Assembly: GCA_900768535.1 (NCBI GenBank)
Contig: CAAGDE010000071.1
Span: forward strand, 1 to 62,695
Direction: 5' to 3'
From: Clostridia bacterium
GTDB lineage: Bacteria > Bacillota > Clostridia > Oscillospirales > CAG-272
Length of the DNA stretch: 62,695 bases
Both the position numbers and the translations under genes were made by a program. This document shows, in pieces, positions 43,560 to 52,230 of this stretch (the stretch's first letter is position 1; the number at the start of each line of letters is the position of its first letter). The notes beneath the pieces are model-generated. The model ran no database searches, was not told the origin of the DNA, and saw nothing but the letters and a program-made list of their open reading frames with translations.

Positions 43560-45245
43560 ATGAAAAGAATACTATCCGTATGCTTGACCTTTTGTATGCT
43601 CTTGGGGGCGGTTTCCGGGCTTTCGCTTCTGACCGGTGCCACCGGATCGGCGGCGGTCTGGGACGGCAGCACGGACACCTCATGGTATAACACGACCGAT
43701 ACCGTCTTTACCCTGACCGACGGTGCCGACCTCGCGGGCTTTGCGGCAATCGTGAACGGCACGGCGGAGGGGATTACACAGACCAATTTCGATGGAAAAA
43801 CCGTGCGTCTCGGCGCAAATATCGTTCTGAACGAAGGCGACGCCAAGACCTGGGGACCATCGACTGCGGGACTGCAGGCGTTTCCGATGATCGGAAACCT
43901 GAAGGGGTCGACTTATGCGGAAACCGATGAGCCGAAATATTTTGCGGGCGAATTTGACGGGCAGGGATATACGGTCTCCGGGCTGTTCATCAATGAAAAG
44001 GTGAATTCCCGCGGTGAGGGATCGGCACTGTTTGCAGCCGTATACGGCTCGGCAAGCCTGCACGACTTCTCTCTTGTCAATTCGTACATCAGAAATCCTA
44101 ACAATTATTCGGCAGCGGCAATTACGGCATATGTAATGCCGAAATCCTCCGCAGAGGCGGACGCATTTCATATCTATAACATCTACACAGATGCGATCGT
44201 AACCGCCTCGAACGACAAAAACTACGGCATTGGCGGAATTGTCGGACGGATCGGGTATGCATGGAACAGTGCAAAAGTCAATGCCTATAACACAATCTCC
44301 TCCTGTGTGTTTGCGGGGACGATCATCCATACCGGCACGGGGCTTGCCAATGCGGGCGGAATCATCGGAGATGTTTATGACCACGGCGTCAACATCACGG
44401 ACTGTCTGAACCTCGGAACGATCAGAAGCGTAAACGATAAGAATTACATTGGCGGTATTGTCGGAAGGGGAAATCCGAATAACAGTAAAATTACAGTAAC
44501 AAATTGCGTAAATGCGGTTACACCGGATACCGCAAATGCAACGGCAGCCGAAATTCTTTCCATGGAGAACAAATCGCCCCGCCCGGATTTTGCAGTGAAG
44601 GATTGCTTCTATGTGGGAAGCAAATATGCGGTCAACCGTGCGGGAACCGATCTCGGAGCAAAATTTCCGAAGATGATTTCCGCAACCAAGGTCACCGCAG
44701 AGCAACTGACGGGGCTTGGTGTTTCCGGGGAGATCACCTCCAAGCTGACCGGATGGATTCTGCGGGACGGACAGGTGATGATTCCTGCGGGCGCGGCGGC
44801 GGTTGTTCCGTCCGAGCCGTCCCATTTCGCACCGGTCACGGAGTGCGGCGTGGCGTTCCGCGGCGTGCAGAATACCGGTGTGCAGGACGGAAGCTTCAAC
44901 CTCCGCTTCATCGGAACGGTGGATTCCCTGCAATACTCCGCGCTCGGATATGATCTGTCTTGTACCTGGGCGGGCGGCGCAAAGCCGGAGGCGGCATTCA
45001 CGACCGACACCGTTTACAAGACCGTTACCGCAACCGGGAACGGAATGACAAAGCAGTATACGGCGGAAGGCTTCTCGGCGGCGTACCTTTGGGCAGTGAC
45101 GGTCACAGGCATTCCGGCGGCGGGTGACGTGACCTTTACCGTAAAGCCGTTCTCCTGCGATCCGGAAGGAAACAAGGCCACCCTCGGAACGTACACGCTG
45201 ATTTATCGGGACGGGCAGTTTGTCAGCCTGACAGAGCAGAAATAA
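43560..45245 (+). CDS. Secreted GLUG-repeat surface protein (1)
   Basis: 561 residues. Signal peptide (about 1-28), a region opening AVWDGSTDTSWYNTTDTVFTLT, then GLUG-type beta repeats (about 140-370, with IGGIVGRIGYAW, AGGIIGDVYDHG, IGGIVGRG). A C-terminal beta domain (about 425-560) begins FAPVTECGVAFRGVQ. There is no obvious anchor. AAAGGAGG precedes the ATG at 43560. A possible -10 (TACAAT, 43443-43448) lacks a clear -35. It heads an operon with the 47-residue peptide, its paralogue and a lipoprotein. Confidence 0.8.
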   Translation: MKRILSVCLTFCMLLGAVSGLSLLTGATGSAAVWDGSTDTSWYNTTDTVFTLTDGADLAGFAAIVNGTAEGITQTNFDGKTVRLGANIVLNEGDAKTWGPSTAGLQAFPMIGNLKGSTYAETDEPKYFAGEFDGQGYTVSGLFINEKVNSRGEGSALFAAVYGSASLHDFSLVNSYIRNPNNYSAAAITAYVMPKSSAEADAFHIYNIYTDAIVTASNDKNYGIGGIVGRIGYAWNSAKVNAYNTISSCVFAGTIIHTGTGLANAGGIIGDVYDHGVNITDCLNLGTIRSVNDKNYIGGIVGRGNPNNSKITVTNCVNAVTPDTANATAAEILSMENKSPRPDFAVKDCFYVGSKYAVNRAGTDLGAKFPKMISATKVTAEQLTGLGVSGEITSKLTGWILRDGQVMIPAGAAAVVPSEPSHFAPVTECGVAFRGVQNTGVQDGSFNLRFIGTVDSLQYSALGYDLSCTWAGGAKPEAAFTTDTVYKTVTATGNGMTKQYTAEGFSAAYLWAVTVTGIPAAGDVTFTVKPFSCDPEGNKATLGTYTLIYRDGQFVSLTEQK

Positions 45246-45256
45246 GGGAGGTAAGC

Positions 45257-45400
45257 ATGATGAAAAAGCAATATTCGGCGCCTGAGATGATCTGTCACAA
45301 CATGGAATGGACGGATATTCTGACCACTTCCCTCAATTCCCTGGCATCCGGGGAGGGGAAATCCTACAACTTTAACGAATGGGGGGTATCATCGTTATGA
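45257..45400 (+). CDS. Small 47-residue peptide between two GLUG proteins
   Basis: Starts MMKKQYSAPEMICHNMEW, then a DILTTSLNSLASGEG stretch and an aromatic tail. AAGGGAGG lies 5 bases before the ATG, and the stop overlaps the next ATG (ATGA), so it is almost certainly translated. It has no signal peptide or membrane helix. The pattern (Lys-rich start, Y-x-x-P-E, then D-I-L-T-T-S and a Gly/Ser-rich patch) resembles short unexplained peptides I recall from other Clostridia. Function unknown. Confidence 0.72.
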   Translation: MMKKQYSAPEMICHNMEWTDILTTSLNSLASGEGKSYNFNEWGVSSL

Positions 45401-46896
45401 AAAGAAAAAGCCTGATTTGTTTTGTCCTGCTTTGCGCCCTGCTGGTTACGGCAGTCCTGTCGGTCTCCGGAGAGAATTCCGCATCGGTGCCTGCGGCATG
45501 GGACGGAAGCGCGGATACTTCGTGGTATAACACGACCGACAAAACCTTTACTTTGACGGACGCTGCCGATCTTGCGGGCTTTGCGTCGATTGTGAACGGC
45601 ACGGCAGAGGGGATTGCACAGTCCAATTTCCTCGGAAAGACCGTAAAGCTCGGTGCGGACATCCTGCTCAATGCGGGCGATGCGGCGTCCTGGACGAACG
45701 AAACGGAAGGACTTCAGGCATTCCCCATCATCGGAAACATCAGCGAAAAGGACGGCGCCGAGGACGCAAGCCTGCAGTTCAGCGGAGAATTTGACGGGCA
45801 GGGGCATACGATCTCCGGACTGTATGTCAACGGGCACTCCGACTGGTGGGAGGGCGCCGGGCTGTTTGCGGCAATCTACGGTCCCGCAAGCCTGCATGAC
45901 TTTGCCCTGGTCAATTCGGCTGTCTTTCAGCCCGGAAGATACAACGCCGCCGCCATCACGGCTTACGCGTTTGTCAAATCCGGTGAAGAGAAGGATGCCT
46001 TCCGCATTTACAACATTTACACCGATGCGTTTATCACTGCGTCCGGCGAAAAGACCGGAATCGGCGGCATTGTCGGGAAAATTTCCGACCCGACCTACAA
46101 GGATGTGAAAAACGCTTACGGCTCGATCCGTTCCTGCGTGTTTGCGGGAAAAATCACCCAGACCGGAAACTGCGCGGCTTATGCAGGCGGCATTCTCGGA
46201 AACGTGAACGATATCGGCGTGCAGATTTCCGACTGCCTGAACCTCGGAACCGTTGTCAGCCTGAACAACCGGGAGTACCTGGGCGGGATTGTCGGAAAGG
46301 GCGATACCAACCACTGCACCATCCGCATCCACCGTTGTGTGAGCGTGGTGGATCCCACCTCTACCAGCCGAAAGGTCGGCGGGATCATGGCGTTCGGCAA
46401 CAAGCCGATTGACGATGACGAATTTCTGGATTGCTTCACCGTCGGCGAGCGCTTTGCAATCTGCAAGGAGGGGAATGAAGCAACCGGAGACAGCATCCGG
46501 ACGGGGAAAACCACCCTGCAGGAGCTGATCGGAACGGAGGTCCCCGAAGCCGTGAAGGCTGCGCTGACCGGCTGGACCACGCGCGAGGGCGGGATCATTG
46601 TCCCTGCCGGTGTTGCCGCGCTGACACCGCTGTTCGGCGATGCACCGACCCCTCCGCCGGAGGACAACACGACCGGTGCACCGACCGGGGAGCCGACGGA
46701 TGCGCCCACCAAGCCAAGCGAGCTGCCTACCGCGGAAAAGCCCACGCAAAAGCCTCCCACACAGGAAAAACCGACCGGCACGACCGCTGAAAAACCGGCT
46801 GAAAAAGGCTGTCAGAGTGCCGCCGGAATCGCGCCGCTCCTGGCACTGATGCTCTCCGGAATTCTGATCGCGGAGAGAAAGAAAAGAAACCGCTGA
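45397..46896 (+). CDS. Secreted GLUG-repeat surface protein (2) with C-terminal anchor
   Basis: 499 residues, paralogue of the 43560 protein (shared SADTSWYNTTDKTFTLT and GFASIVNGTAEGIAQ). Signal peptide (about 1-29), GLUG repeats (about 215-310), then a Pro/Thr/Lys-rich wall-spanning linker (about 412-468). It ends with a GCQS motif, a hydrophobic helix and ERKKRNR. That tail has the layout of a sortase signal but lacks LPxTG; similar GC-x-S tails end the proteins at 34836 and 38646. The ATG at 45397 overlaps the small peptide gene; the in-frame ATG at 45379 has no ribosome site. Confidence 0.82.
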   Translation: MKRKSLICFVLLCALLVTAVLSVSGENSASVPAAWDGSADTSWYNTTDKTFTLTDAADLAGFASIVNGTAEGIAQSNFLGKTVKLGADILLNAGDAASWTNETEGLQAFPIIGNISEKDGAEDASLQFSGEFDGQGHTISGLYVNGHSDWWEGAGLFAAIYGPASLHDFALVNSAVFQPGRYNAAAITAYAFVKSGEEKDAFRIYNIYTDAFITASGEKTGIGGIVGKISDPTYKDVKNAYGSIRSCVFAGKITQTGNCAAYAGGILGNVNDIGVQISDCLNLGTVVSLNNREYLGGIVGKGDTNHCTIRIHRCVSVVDPTSTSRKVGGIMAFGNKPIDDDEFLDCFTVGERFAICKEGNEATGDSIRTGKTTLQELIGTEVPEAVKAALTGWTTREGGIIVPAGVAALTPLFGDAPTPPPEDNTTGAPTGEPTDAPTKPSELPTAEKPTQKPPTQEKPTGTTAEKPAEKGCQSAAGIAPLLALMLSGILIAERKKRNR

Positions 46897-46898
46897 CG

Positions 46899-49022
46899 AT
46901 GAAAAAACTGATTGCACTTGCACTTTGTATCATGCTTGCGGCAGGACTGCTTTTGTCCTGCCGCAACGAAAACAAACCGTCCTCCCCGACCGATGACGGG
47001 ACGGAGAGCGGTACCGTTGCGCTCCGCCCGGAGGAGTGGACCCTGATCCGTCCCCAAAAGGCAAGTCCGGCGCTGACGGCGGAGATTAACCGTCTCAAGC
47101 GCGCCTGGGAGTCGGCAACGGGCGGGACCGTTGTGCTGAAAACCGATGCCGATCCGGAGGGGGCGCATGAGATTCTGATCGGGGAGACCTCCCGTGCGGC
47201 GTCCCAAAACGCGCGGGACGCCCTGCAGGGGGATCGGTATGCGCTGTTGTATGACGGGAAGCATATTGTGATTGTCGGCTCCTGCGATGCGCTGACGGCG
47301 GAGGGCGTCCGCTATTTTGCCGAAACGTATGTCGGCAATGCCCCCGCGCTGACTTTGCCGGACGGATTGCAGTATGTCAGCGAGGCGCTGGACGTGGTTT
47401 CGCTGACCGACGGAACCCGCTGTCGGTATCCGGTCATCTTTGCCGACGGGCTGGACAACACGCCGGACAAGGGGAATCAGAACCGTGTGGATTACACCGT
47501 TCAGCTGGCGCGGGATCTGCGGAACCGGCTGGAGGCGCTGACGGGTGCCGTTACCAACCTGAAGTCCGACTGGGTCAAAGTCGGAACGGATACCGCAGGC
47601 ACGTATGAAATTCTGATCGGAGACACGGCGCGCCCGGAATCGGCGCAGGCAAAGTCCCGCCTGAAGGGGGCGCAGGATTACGGCGTCTTTTTCATCGGAA
47701 ACAAGATCGTTGTCTCTGCCTGGACGGAGCAGACGCTTGGAAAAGCGGTGAATCTGTTTTTGGAGAACGTGGAGCTTTGGTGCGTTCCGGCTAAGGAGCG
47801 GATCACGGATATCCGCCTGCGGAAATCGGATCTGACGGATGCATACCGCGGCTGGCAAACGGATATCCCGCTGCCGGAGCGCGGCACGCTGTCCGGATGT
47901 GTGACCTGCGCGAACGATCAGCTGGAGTATGTATGGACCGATGTGCAGTCCGATGATTTTTCCGCCTATCGGACGAAGCTGGAGGCGGACGGGTATACTC
48001 TGCGGGACGAAAACCGGATCGGCGAGAATCGGTTTGCGACGTATGTCAGGGGAACCGCGTTCCTGCACGCGTCCTTTGTCCCGGACGGTTCGGCAGGAAC
48101 GCCCGCCATCCGGGTCATTACCGGTGTGACGAACAAGGCACCGTATCTGCCGGAACCGTCATCGGTCAGGCAGAAATTTGTGAAGATCACCGAATCCAAG
48201 CTGACGCAGATGGCGCTGGATTATCGGGCGGGCGACTACGGAATGTGCTACGTGGTGACGCTGGAGGACGGCAGCTTCCTGATTGTGGACGGCGGCGCAA
48301 ATGTCGGAAAGACCGACCACACCCGGCTTTGGAAGCTGCTGGGGCAGCTGAACGAACGCCCGGACGGGAAGATTGTGATTGCCGCTTGGATTCTGACGCA
48401 CAATCACGCCGACCATTACCAGGTCTTTGAGGATTTTTGCGCCGAATACGGCAGTCAGGTAACGATTGAATCGTTTATCTGCAACGTGCCGGACAGCATT
48501 GTGGCGTATAACTCCACCGACCCCGGAACGCACTATCAGAACGGATTTTCAAAATCGTCCCTTGCCGCAGGAGGCATCCGGAACATCAAGCCGCACGCGG
48601 GAATGAAGTGGTCGGTGCGCAATGCGGAGCTGGAGGTTCTGTTCACGCAGGAGGAGCTGTATCCCAAAAAGCTGTCGCTGTACAACGATTCCTCCATGGT
48701 CATCCGGATGACGCTTGCGGGACAGACCGTGCTTTGGCTGGGGGATATTCAGACAGACGCTTCCGATGTGATCTGTACCATGTACGGAGAGAATCTGAAA
48801 AGCGATATGGTTCAGGTCGCCCACCACGGCGGAAACGGCGCCACCGAGCAGATTTACACGCTGATCCGCCCGACAGTTGCATTCTGGCCGTGCGACCGTG
48901 CGAATTATCAGGGGTACATCCGCCATTTTCCCGCAAGCGACCTGCTGGCAAACCGGCTGGGCGTGAAGGAGAACATTGTTGCCGAGCCGGACCGTACCCT
49001 GACCCTTCCGTTCGTTCCCTGA
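46899..49022 (+). CDS. Lipoprotein with C-terminal metallo-beta-lactamase-fold domain
   Basis: 707 residues. A lipoprotein signal ends LLLSC (Cys21). Two related N-terminal modules each contain EILIGxTxR (about 90-150 and 220-290). The C-terminal metallo-hydrolase domain (about 435-700) has LIVDGGANVG, THNHADHY, WLGDIQTDASD and VAHHGGNG, like the ComEC/MBL family. Those blocks would bind two metals outside the membrane. Starts 2 bases after the preceding stop. A hydrolytic role on polymers or nucleotides at the cell surface is possible; nothing more specific can be read. Confidence 0.82.
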   Translation: MKKLIALALCIMLAAGLLLSCRNENKPSSPTDDGTESGTVALRPEEWTLIRPQKASPALTAEINRLKRAWESATGGTVVLKTDADPEGAHEILIGETSRAASQNARDALQGDRYALLYDGKHIVIVGSCDALTAEGVRYFAETYVGNAPALTLPDGLQYVSEALDVVSLTDGTRCRYPVIFADGLDNTPDKGNQNRVDYTVQLARDLRNRLEALTGAVTNLKSDWVKVGTDTAGTYEILIGDTARPESAQAKSRLKGAQDYGVFFIGNKIVVSAWTEQTLGKAVNLFLENVELWCVPAKERITDIRLRKSDLTDAYRGWQTDIPLPERGTLSGCVTCANDQLEYVWTDVQSDDFSAYRTKLEADGYTLRDENRIGENRFATYVRGTAFLHASFVPDGSAGTPAIRVITGVTNKAPYLPEPSSVRQKFVKITESKLTQMALDYRAGDYGMCYVVTLEDGSFLIVDGGANVGKTDHTRLWKLLGQLNERPDGKIVIAAWILTHNHADHYQVFEDFCAEYGSQVTIESFICNVPDSIVAYNSTDPGTHYQNGFSKSSLAAGGIRNIKPHAGMKWSVRNAELEVLFTQEELYPKKLSLYNDSSMVIRMTLAGQTVLWLGDIQTDASDVICTMYGENLKSDMVQVAHHGGNGATEQIYTLIRPTVAFWPCDRANYQGYIRHFPASDLLANRLGVKENIVAEPDRTLTLPFVP

Positions 49023-49111
49023 AAAAAGGACCGTAAATAAAATCCCCGCTCCAATGCATCCGATTGCCGAAAGGCTCCGGGATGCATTGGGGCGGGGATT
49101 ATTTACGGTCC
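49022..49111 (-). terminator. Long-stem terminator for the GH20 gene
   Basis: A very long hairpin: 49028-49061 pairs with 49079-49111 almost perfectly (GGACCGTAAATAA... with ...ATTTACGGTCC). On the minus strand it is followed by TTTTTT (49022-49027), making an intrinsic terminator for the GH20 gene. It may also slow plus-strand transcription leaving the lipoprotein gene. Confidence 0.82.
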
Positions 49112-49123
49112 CGTTCTTTGTGA

Positions 49124-51214
49124 TCAAATCAAAACGCCGAAGAGCCGGATGGACGTTTTGCCGCCCTCGGCGTGCCGTTCGGGATAGATCCGGATTTCCC
49201 GGACGGAAATTTCAGGGCGGGGATTGGGAATCGTCCAGCCGTACACGGTGCGCGGTCCGGCATCGGAATCCGGCAGTGGGATGACATCGGTAAAGTAAGC
49301 CAGCGCACCGATCCATGCATCACGGGGGATGACCGCGGTCGGCAGGAAATCCGAAGCGGGGACCTCGCCCTCCGTGTCGGATTCGTCCTCCACGTTCTTT
49401 ACGAAACCGGACGGCAGCTCCGTCCCGAAGCCGCCGCGCAGGTCTCCGGTCGCCACGCCGTATTCCATAGGATATGCCTGTGCGGCGCCGTCCTCCCAGA
49501 TCAGGGTGCAGAAGCCGAGGATACGCGGTGCGGGGTCGCGGAAAAACCAGGTATAAACGCGGGGGAATGCCGCAGCTCCGTTCAGGTCAGCCGCCTGCAG
49601 CAGGGTAATTCCGGCACAGCACCGCCCGACGGGAACGGTCACATGGGAGCCGTCACCGCAGAACGGAACCGACAGCTTCTCCCCCGGAGATTCCGTTCCG
49701 TCCTGCATCACGGCTCCCGCCGGTGTCAGCAGCGTTTGCCCCATCTGAGGAATCGGTGCCGGCAGTCCGCGCACCATTGCGCGAAGCATCGGCATGATCC
49801 GGTTCGCGTCTGCCATCCATTCGTCCCGTACCGCATCGCGGAAATCGGTCCGCCAAAGCACCGCGGCGGAGAAGGCGAATTCAAAGAACCAGCCGTTCCT
49901 GCCGATCTCGTTTTCGTCCGCAACGCACCAGGTGGAGACCTCCGCGCCGATGACGTTCGGGCGGCGGGAGCGCTCCTCCCATCCCGTGACCGTTGTGCCG
50001 TGGAAGTTTCCGTAGATCTCGCGGAATCCGCGCTCCGCAAATTCCTGCTCGGAGCGGAAGGAGGAGGTATAGCACCAGTCCAGCATCGTAATGTCCCGCG
50101 GGATGCGGTCGATCGCGCCGAAGCAGGCGGGCTTTTCGTAATGCCGCCCGTAACAGCCGTCCTTCACAATCGCGTCCCCCATGCGTTTTCCGCCGGGCAG
50201 TGCAAAATTCTGCAGGGCTTCACCCCACATGAACAGCCGGACGCCGAGCTTTTCGTAAATGTTGTGCAGACGGTTGATTTCGGTTGCCAGCAGCTCCGCG
50301 CCGCTGTGCGTCCGGCACTTCGGGCAGACGCCGAGAATGCGGATCTCGTCATGACCGATGGAAACGCGGTCAAAGCCGATCAGGTCGTGCAGCTCGGTCG
50401 CAATGTCGGTATAGAGCCGGTAGGTTTCCTCGTTCAGCGGACAGCAGGTGTCGGGGTACGGCTCATACGGAATCTCCGCGATTTCGGGATGCGCGAGGGT
50501 CAGGTAGTAGCTGTGGCTGAGCGCCTGAATTTCCGGAATGACCTCCATTCCGAGGAACCGGGCGTGGTTGACGATGCGCATGAGCTGATCCCGGGACAGG
50601 ACATCGCCGCCCGCCAGCTCGATGTGCGTGGAGTCCTTCCACCAGATCTGCGAGCCCTGCAGTCCCTGCGGTCCGCCGGGGTAGCTTCTTGCCTCTCTGC
50701 AAAAGCGCCTCCAGGCGTCGGCAAGCTCCGGGTGACTGCGGTATTCGACCCCGCCGCCGATCTCCAGGAAAACCGTGTTGTATTTCAGAAACGCCAGGGC
50801 ATCCAGAATCCGGCAGAACGCATCGATCCCGTCCTTGGGCGGCAGATAGAAATGCGCGCCGCGCAAGGGGAGATACGGTGCGTCCGAAACGGTCATGCAG
50901 GGGAGCGTGCGGTCGGGGCGGATCAGCTGGGACAGGGTCGCGGCGGCAAATACGAAGCCCCGGCGCCCGCTTGCCCGAACGGTTACGCCGTCCTTTCCGC
51001 AAAGGATTCGGTAAGTGTCCGTGCTCAGCGAGGAGTCCCGCTCCAGGGTCAGATTGCCTTCCCCGCAGTGAAAATCCGAACGCCGGAGGATGTGCAGAAA
51101 CGCGCGGGCATCCTCTGCGCAGTCCGGGGTCGCGGTGATGCCGCCGTTCAGTGCCGTAACCCCATCTGATGGGGTGATGTGTCGGGGGAGAGGGAAGACT
51201 TGGGGGAGTGTCAT
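49124..51214 (-). CDS. GH20-like beta-hexosaminidase family protein
   Basis: 696 residues. The N-terminal GH20b-like domain (about 1-115) has SGRRGFVFAAATLSQLI. The catalytic barrel opens LPLRGAHFYLPPKDGIDAF and has the acidic pair in SIGHDEIRILG (about residue 286), equivalent to the GH20 Asp-Glu. The C-terminal beta region is of unclear type. No signal peptide, so intracellular. ATGA overlap with the araC gene. The HDE in place of GGDE and the sugar-acid context leave exact specificity open. Confidence 0.83.
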   Translation of the reverse strand: MTLPQVFPLPRHITPSDGVTALNGGITATPDCAEDARAFLHILRRSDFHCGEGNLTLERDSSLSTDTYRILCGKDGVTVRASGRRGFVFAAATLSQLIRPDRTLPCMTVSDAPYLPLRGAHFYLPPKDGIDAFCRILDALAFLKYNTVFLEIGGGVEYRSHPELADAWRRFCREARSYPGGPQGLQGSQIWWKDSTHIELAGGDVLSRDQLMRIVNHARFLGMEVIPEIQALSHSYYLTLAHPEIAEIPYEPYPDTCCPLNEETYRLYTDIATELHDLIGFDRVSIGHDEIRILGVCPKCRTHSGAELLATEINRLHNIYEKLGVRLFMWGEALQNFALPGGKRMGDAIVKDGCYGRHYEKPACFGAIDRIPRDITMLDWCYTSSFRSEQEFAERGFREIYGNFHGTTVTGWEERSRRPNVIGAEVSTWCVADENEIGRNGWFFEFAFSAAVLWRTDFRDAVRDEWMADANRIMPMLRAMVRGLPAPIPQMGQTLLTPAGAVMQDGTESPGEKLSVPFCGDGSHVTVPVGRCCAGITLLQAADLNGAAAFPRVYTWFFRDPAPRILGFCTLIWEDGAAQAYPMEYGVATGDLRGGFGTELPSGFVKNVEDESDTEGEVPASDFLPTAVIPRDAWIGALAYFTDVIPLPDSDAGPRTVYGWTIPNPRPEISVREIRIYPERHAEGGKTSIRLFGVLI

Positions 51215-52050
51215 GATTGCTGTTCCTTTCCGTTGCGCATACATTGCATTTGATATTTTTTCGGTGTGACGCCGGTGATTTCCTTGAAGGATTTGGAGAA
51301 ATAGGCGCTGTCGTTGAAGCCGCACGCCATGGCGACATCGGTCACGCGCCGGTCGCTTTGGGAGAGCAGCTTCTGTGCCGCCGTGATGCGGGTGAGCATA
51401 ATGTAATAGTTCAGCCCGATCCCCGTGACCTTTTTGAACAGCTTGGAGAGGTAGCCGCTGCTCAGGGCATATTTTTTGGACAGGACATCCAGATTCAGCT
51501 CCTGCGAGATGTTGTCTGCAATGAATTTGGTTGCCTCCATAATGATCCGGTAGGTTTCAGGGTATTGGGGCGGTTCCTTTGCCTGATTCTGCCGGTACCG
51601 GGAGATCAGGATGAGCAGCTCCTGCAGATACAGCTTTTGCATTTTCCGGTAATCCTGCTGGTGTCCGCCGCTTTCCTCTTCTATGAGCGCCAGGAGCTTC
51701 CGGATGCGGGGGAGGTGCTCCGGGCGGATCCGGATATGCCGGTTTTCCGACATCTCGCGGACGAAGCGCAGATATTCCGGACCGACAAAATCATCGTCGA
51801 ATACCAGAATCATCCGGCTGATATCCGTGTGGTTGGAGCAGTCCGTCTGGTGATAGATTCCTTTGGGGATGAAAGCGAAATCGTTTTGCTCCAGGTAGTA
51901 AAGATCGTTTCCGATCAGGTAGGTTACCTTTCCGCGCTCCAGAAAATACAGCTCATGATGGTTGTGAAAGTGAATCACCGGCATCTTGGTTCCGACCGGA
52001 TACACCTTATGCTCAAAGAAATCAATTTTGTCCGTATGGAAAACTGCCAT
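51211..52050 (-). CDS. AraC-family transcriptional regulator of the GH4/galacturonate locus
   Basis: 279 residues. An N-terminal cupin (IHFHNHHELYFLERGKVTYL, about residues 25-45) and two C-terminal helix-turn-helix motifs (about 175-275, ending VAMACGFNDSAYFSKSFKEITG). The ATG at 52050 has GGAG 6 bases upstream. Co-transcribed with GH20 and divergent from the GH4 gene, whose promoter lacks a -35, so activation of that operon is likely (inference). Confidence 0.9.
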   Translation of the reverse strand: MAVFHTDKIDFFEHKVYPVGTKMPVIHFHNHHELYFLERGKVTYLIGNDLYYLEQNDFAFIPKGIYHQTDCSNHTDISRMILVFDDDFVGPEYLRFVREMSENRHIRIRPEHLPRIRKLLALIEEESGGHQQDYRKMQKLYLQELLILISRYRQNQAKEPPQYPETYRIIMEATKFIADNISQELNLDVLSKKYALSSGYLSKLFKKVTGIGLNYYIMLTRITAAQKLLSQSDRRVTDVAMACGFNDSAYFSKSFKEITGVTPKKYQMQCMRNGKEQQS

Positions 52051-52097
52051 CTCTGCTCCAATCCCTCCGAATGCTGCCCGGAGACCTCGTTGCATTT

Positions 52098-52126
52098 ATT
52101 ATAGCACGCCGATTTCGAAAAGTCAA
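52098..52126 (-). promoter_or_regulatory. Promoter of araC-GH20
   Basis: On the minus strand, TTGACT (52121-52126), 17 bases, then a perfect TATAAT (52098-52103). Confidence 0.88.
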
Positions 52127-52168
52127 CCATTTTTTTGTTTTTTTCTCCGAAAGAAGCCCGAAAAATAC

Positions 52169-52197
52169 ATGAAAACAGAAAGAAATAGTTGTATAAT
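52169..52197 (+). promoter_or_regulatory. Activator-type promoter of the galacturonate operon
   Basis: A perfect TATAAT (52192-52197) lies 33 bases before the GH4 start, with no match to a -35 box at 52169-52174 (ATGAAA). This is the same layout as at 4858-4886 beside the other AraC gene. Confidence 0.55.
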
Positions 52198-52230
52198 AAG
52201 AATAGTTAGCATGGGAAATTGGAGGCTTTT

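Noticed and set aside
34836..46896. LPxTG sortase substrates
   Set aside because: No LPxTG or close variant was found before the C-terminal helices; only a GC-x-S motif is shared.
46899..49022. ComEC competence channel
   Set aside because: The MBL domain is similar, but there is no multi-helix channel; the protein is a lipoprotein with a single N-terminal signal.
49172..51169. Long open frame opposite the GH20 gene
   Set aside because: No domain, no ribosome site, and full antisense overlap with a clear glycosidase.
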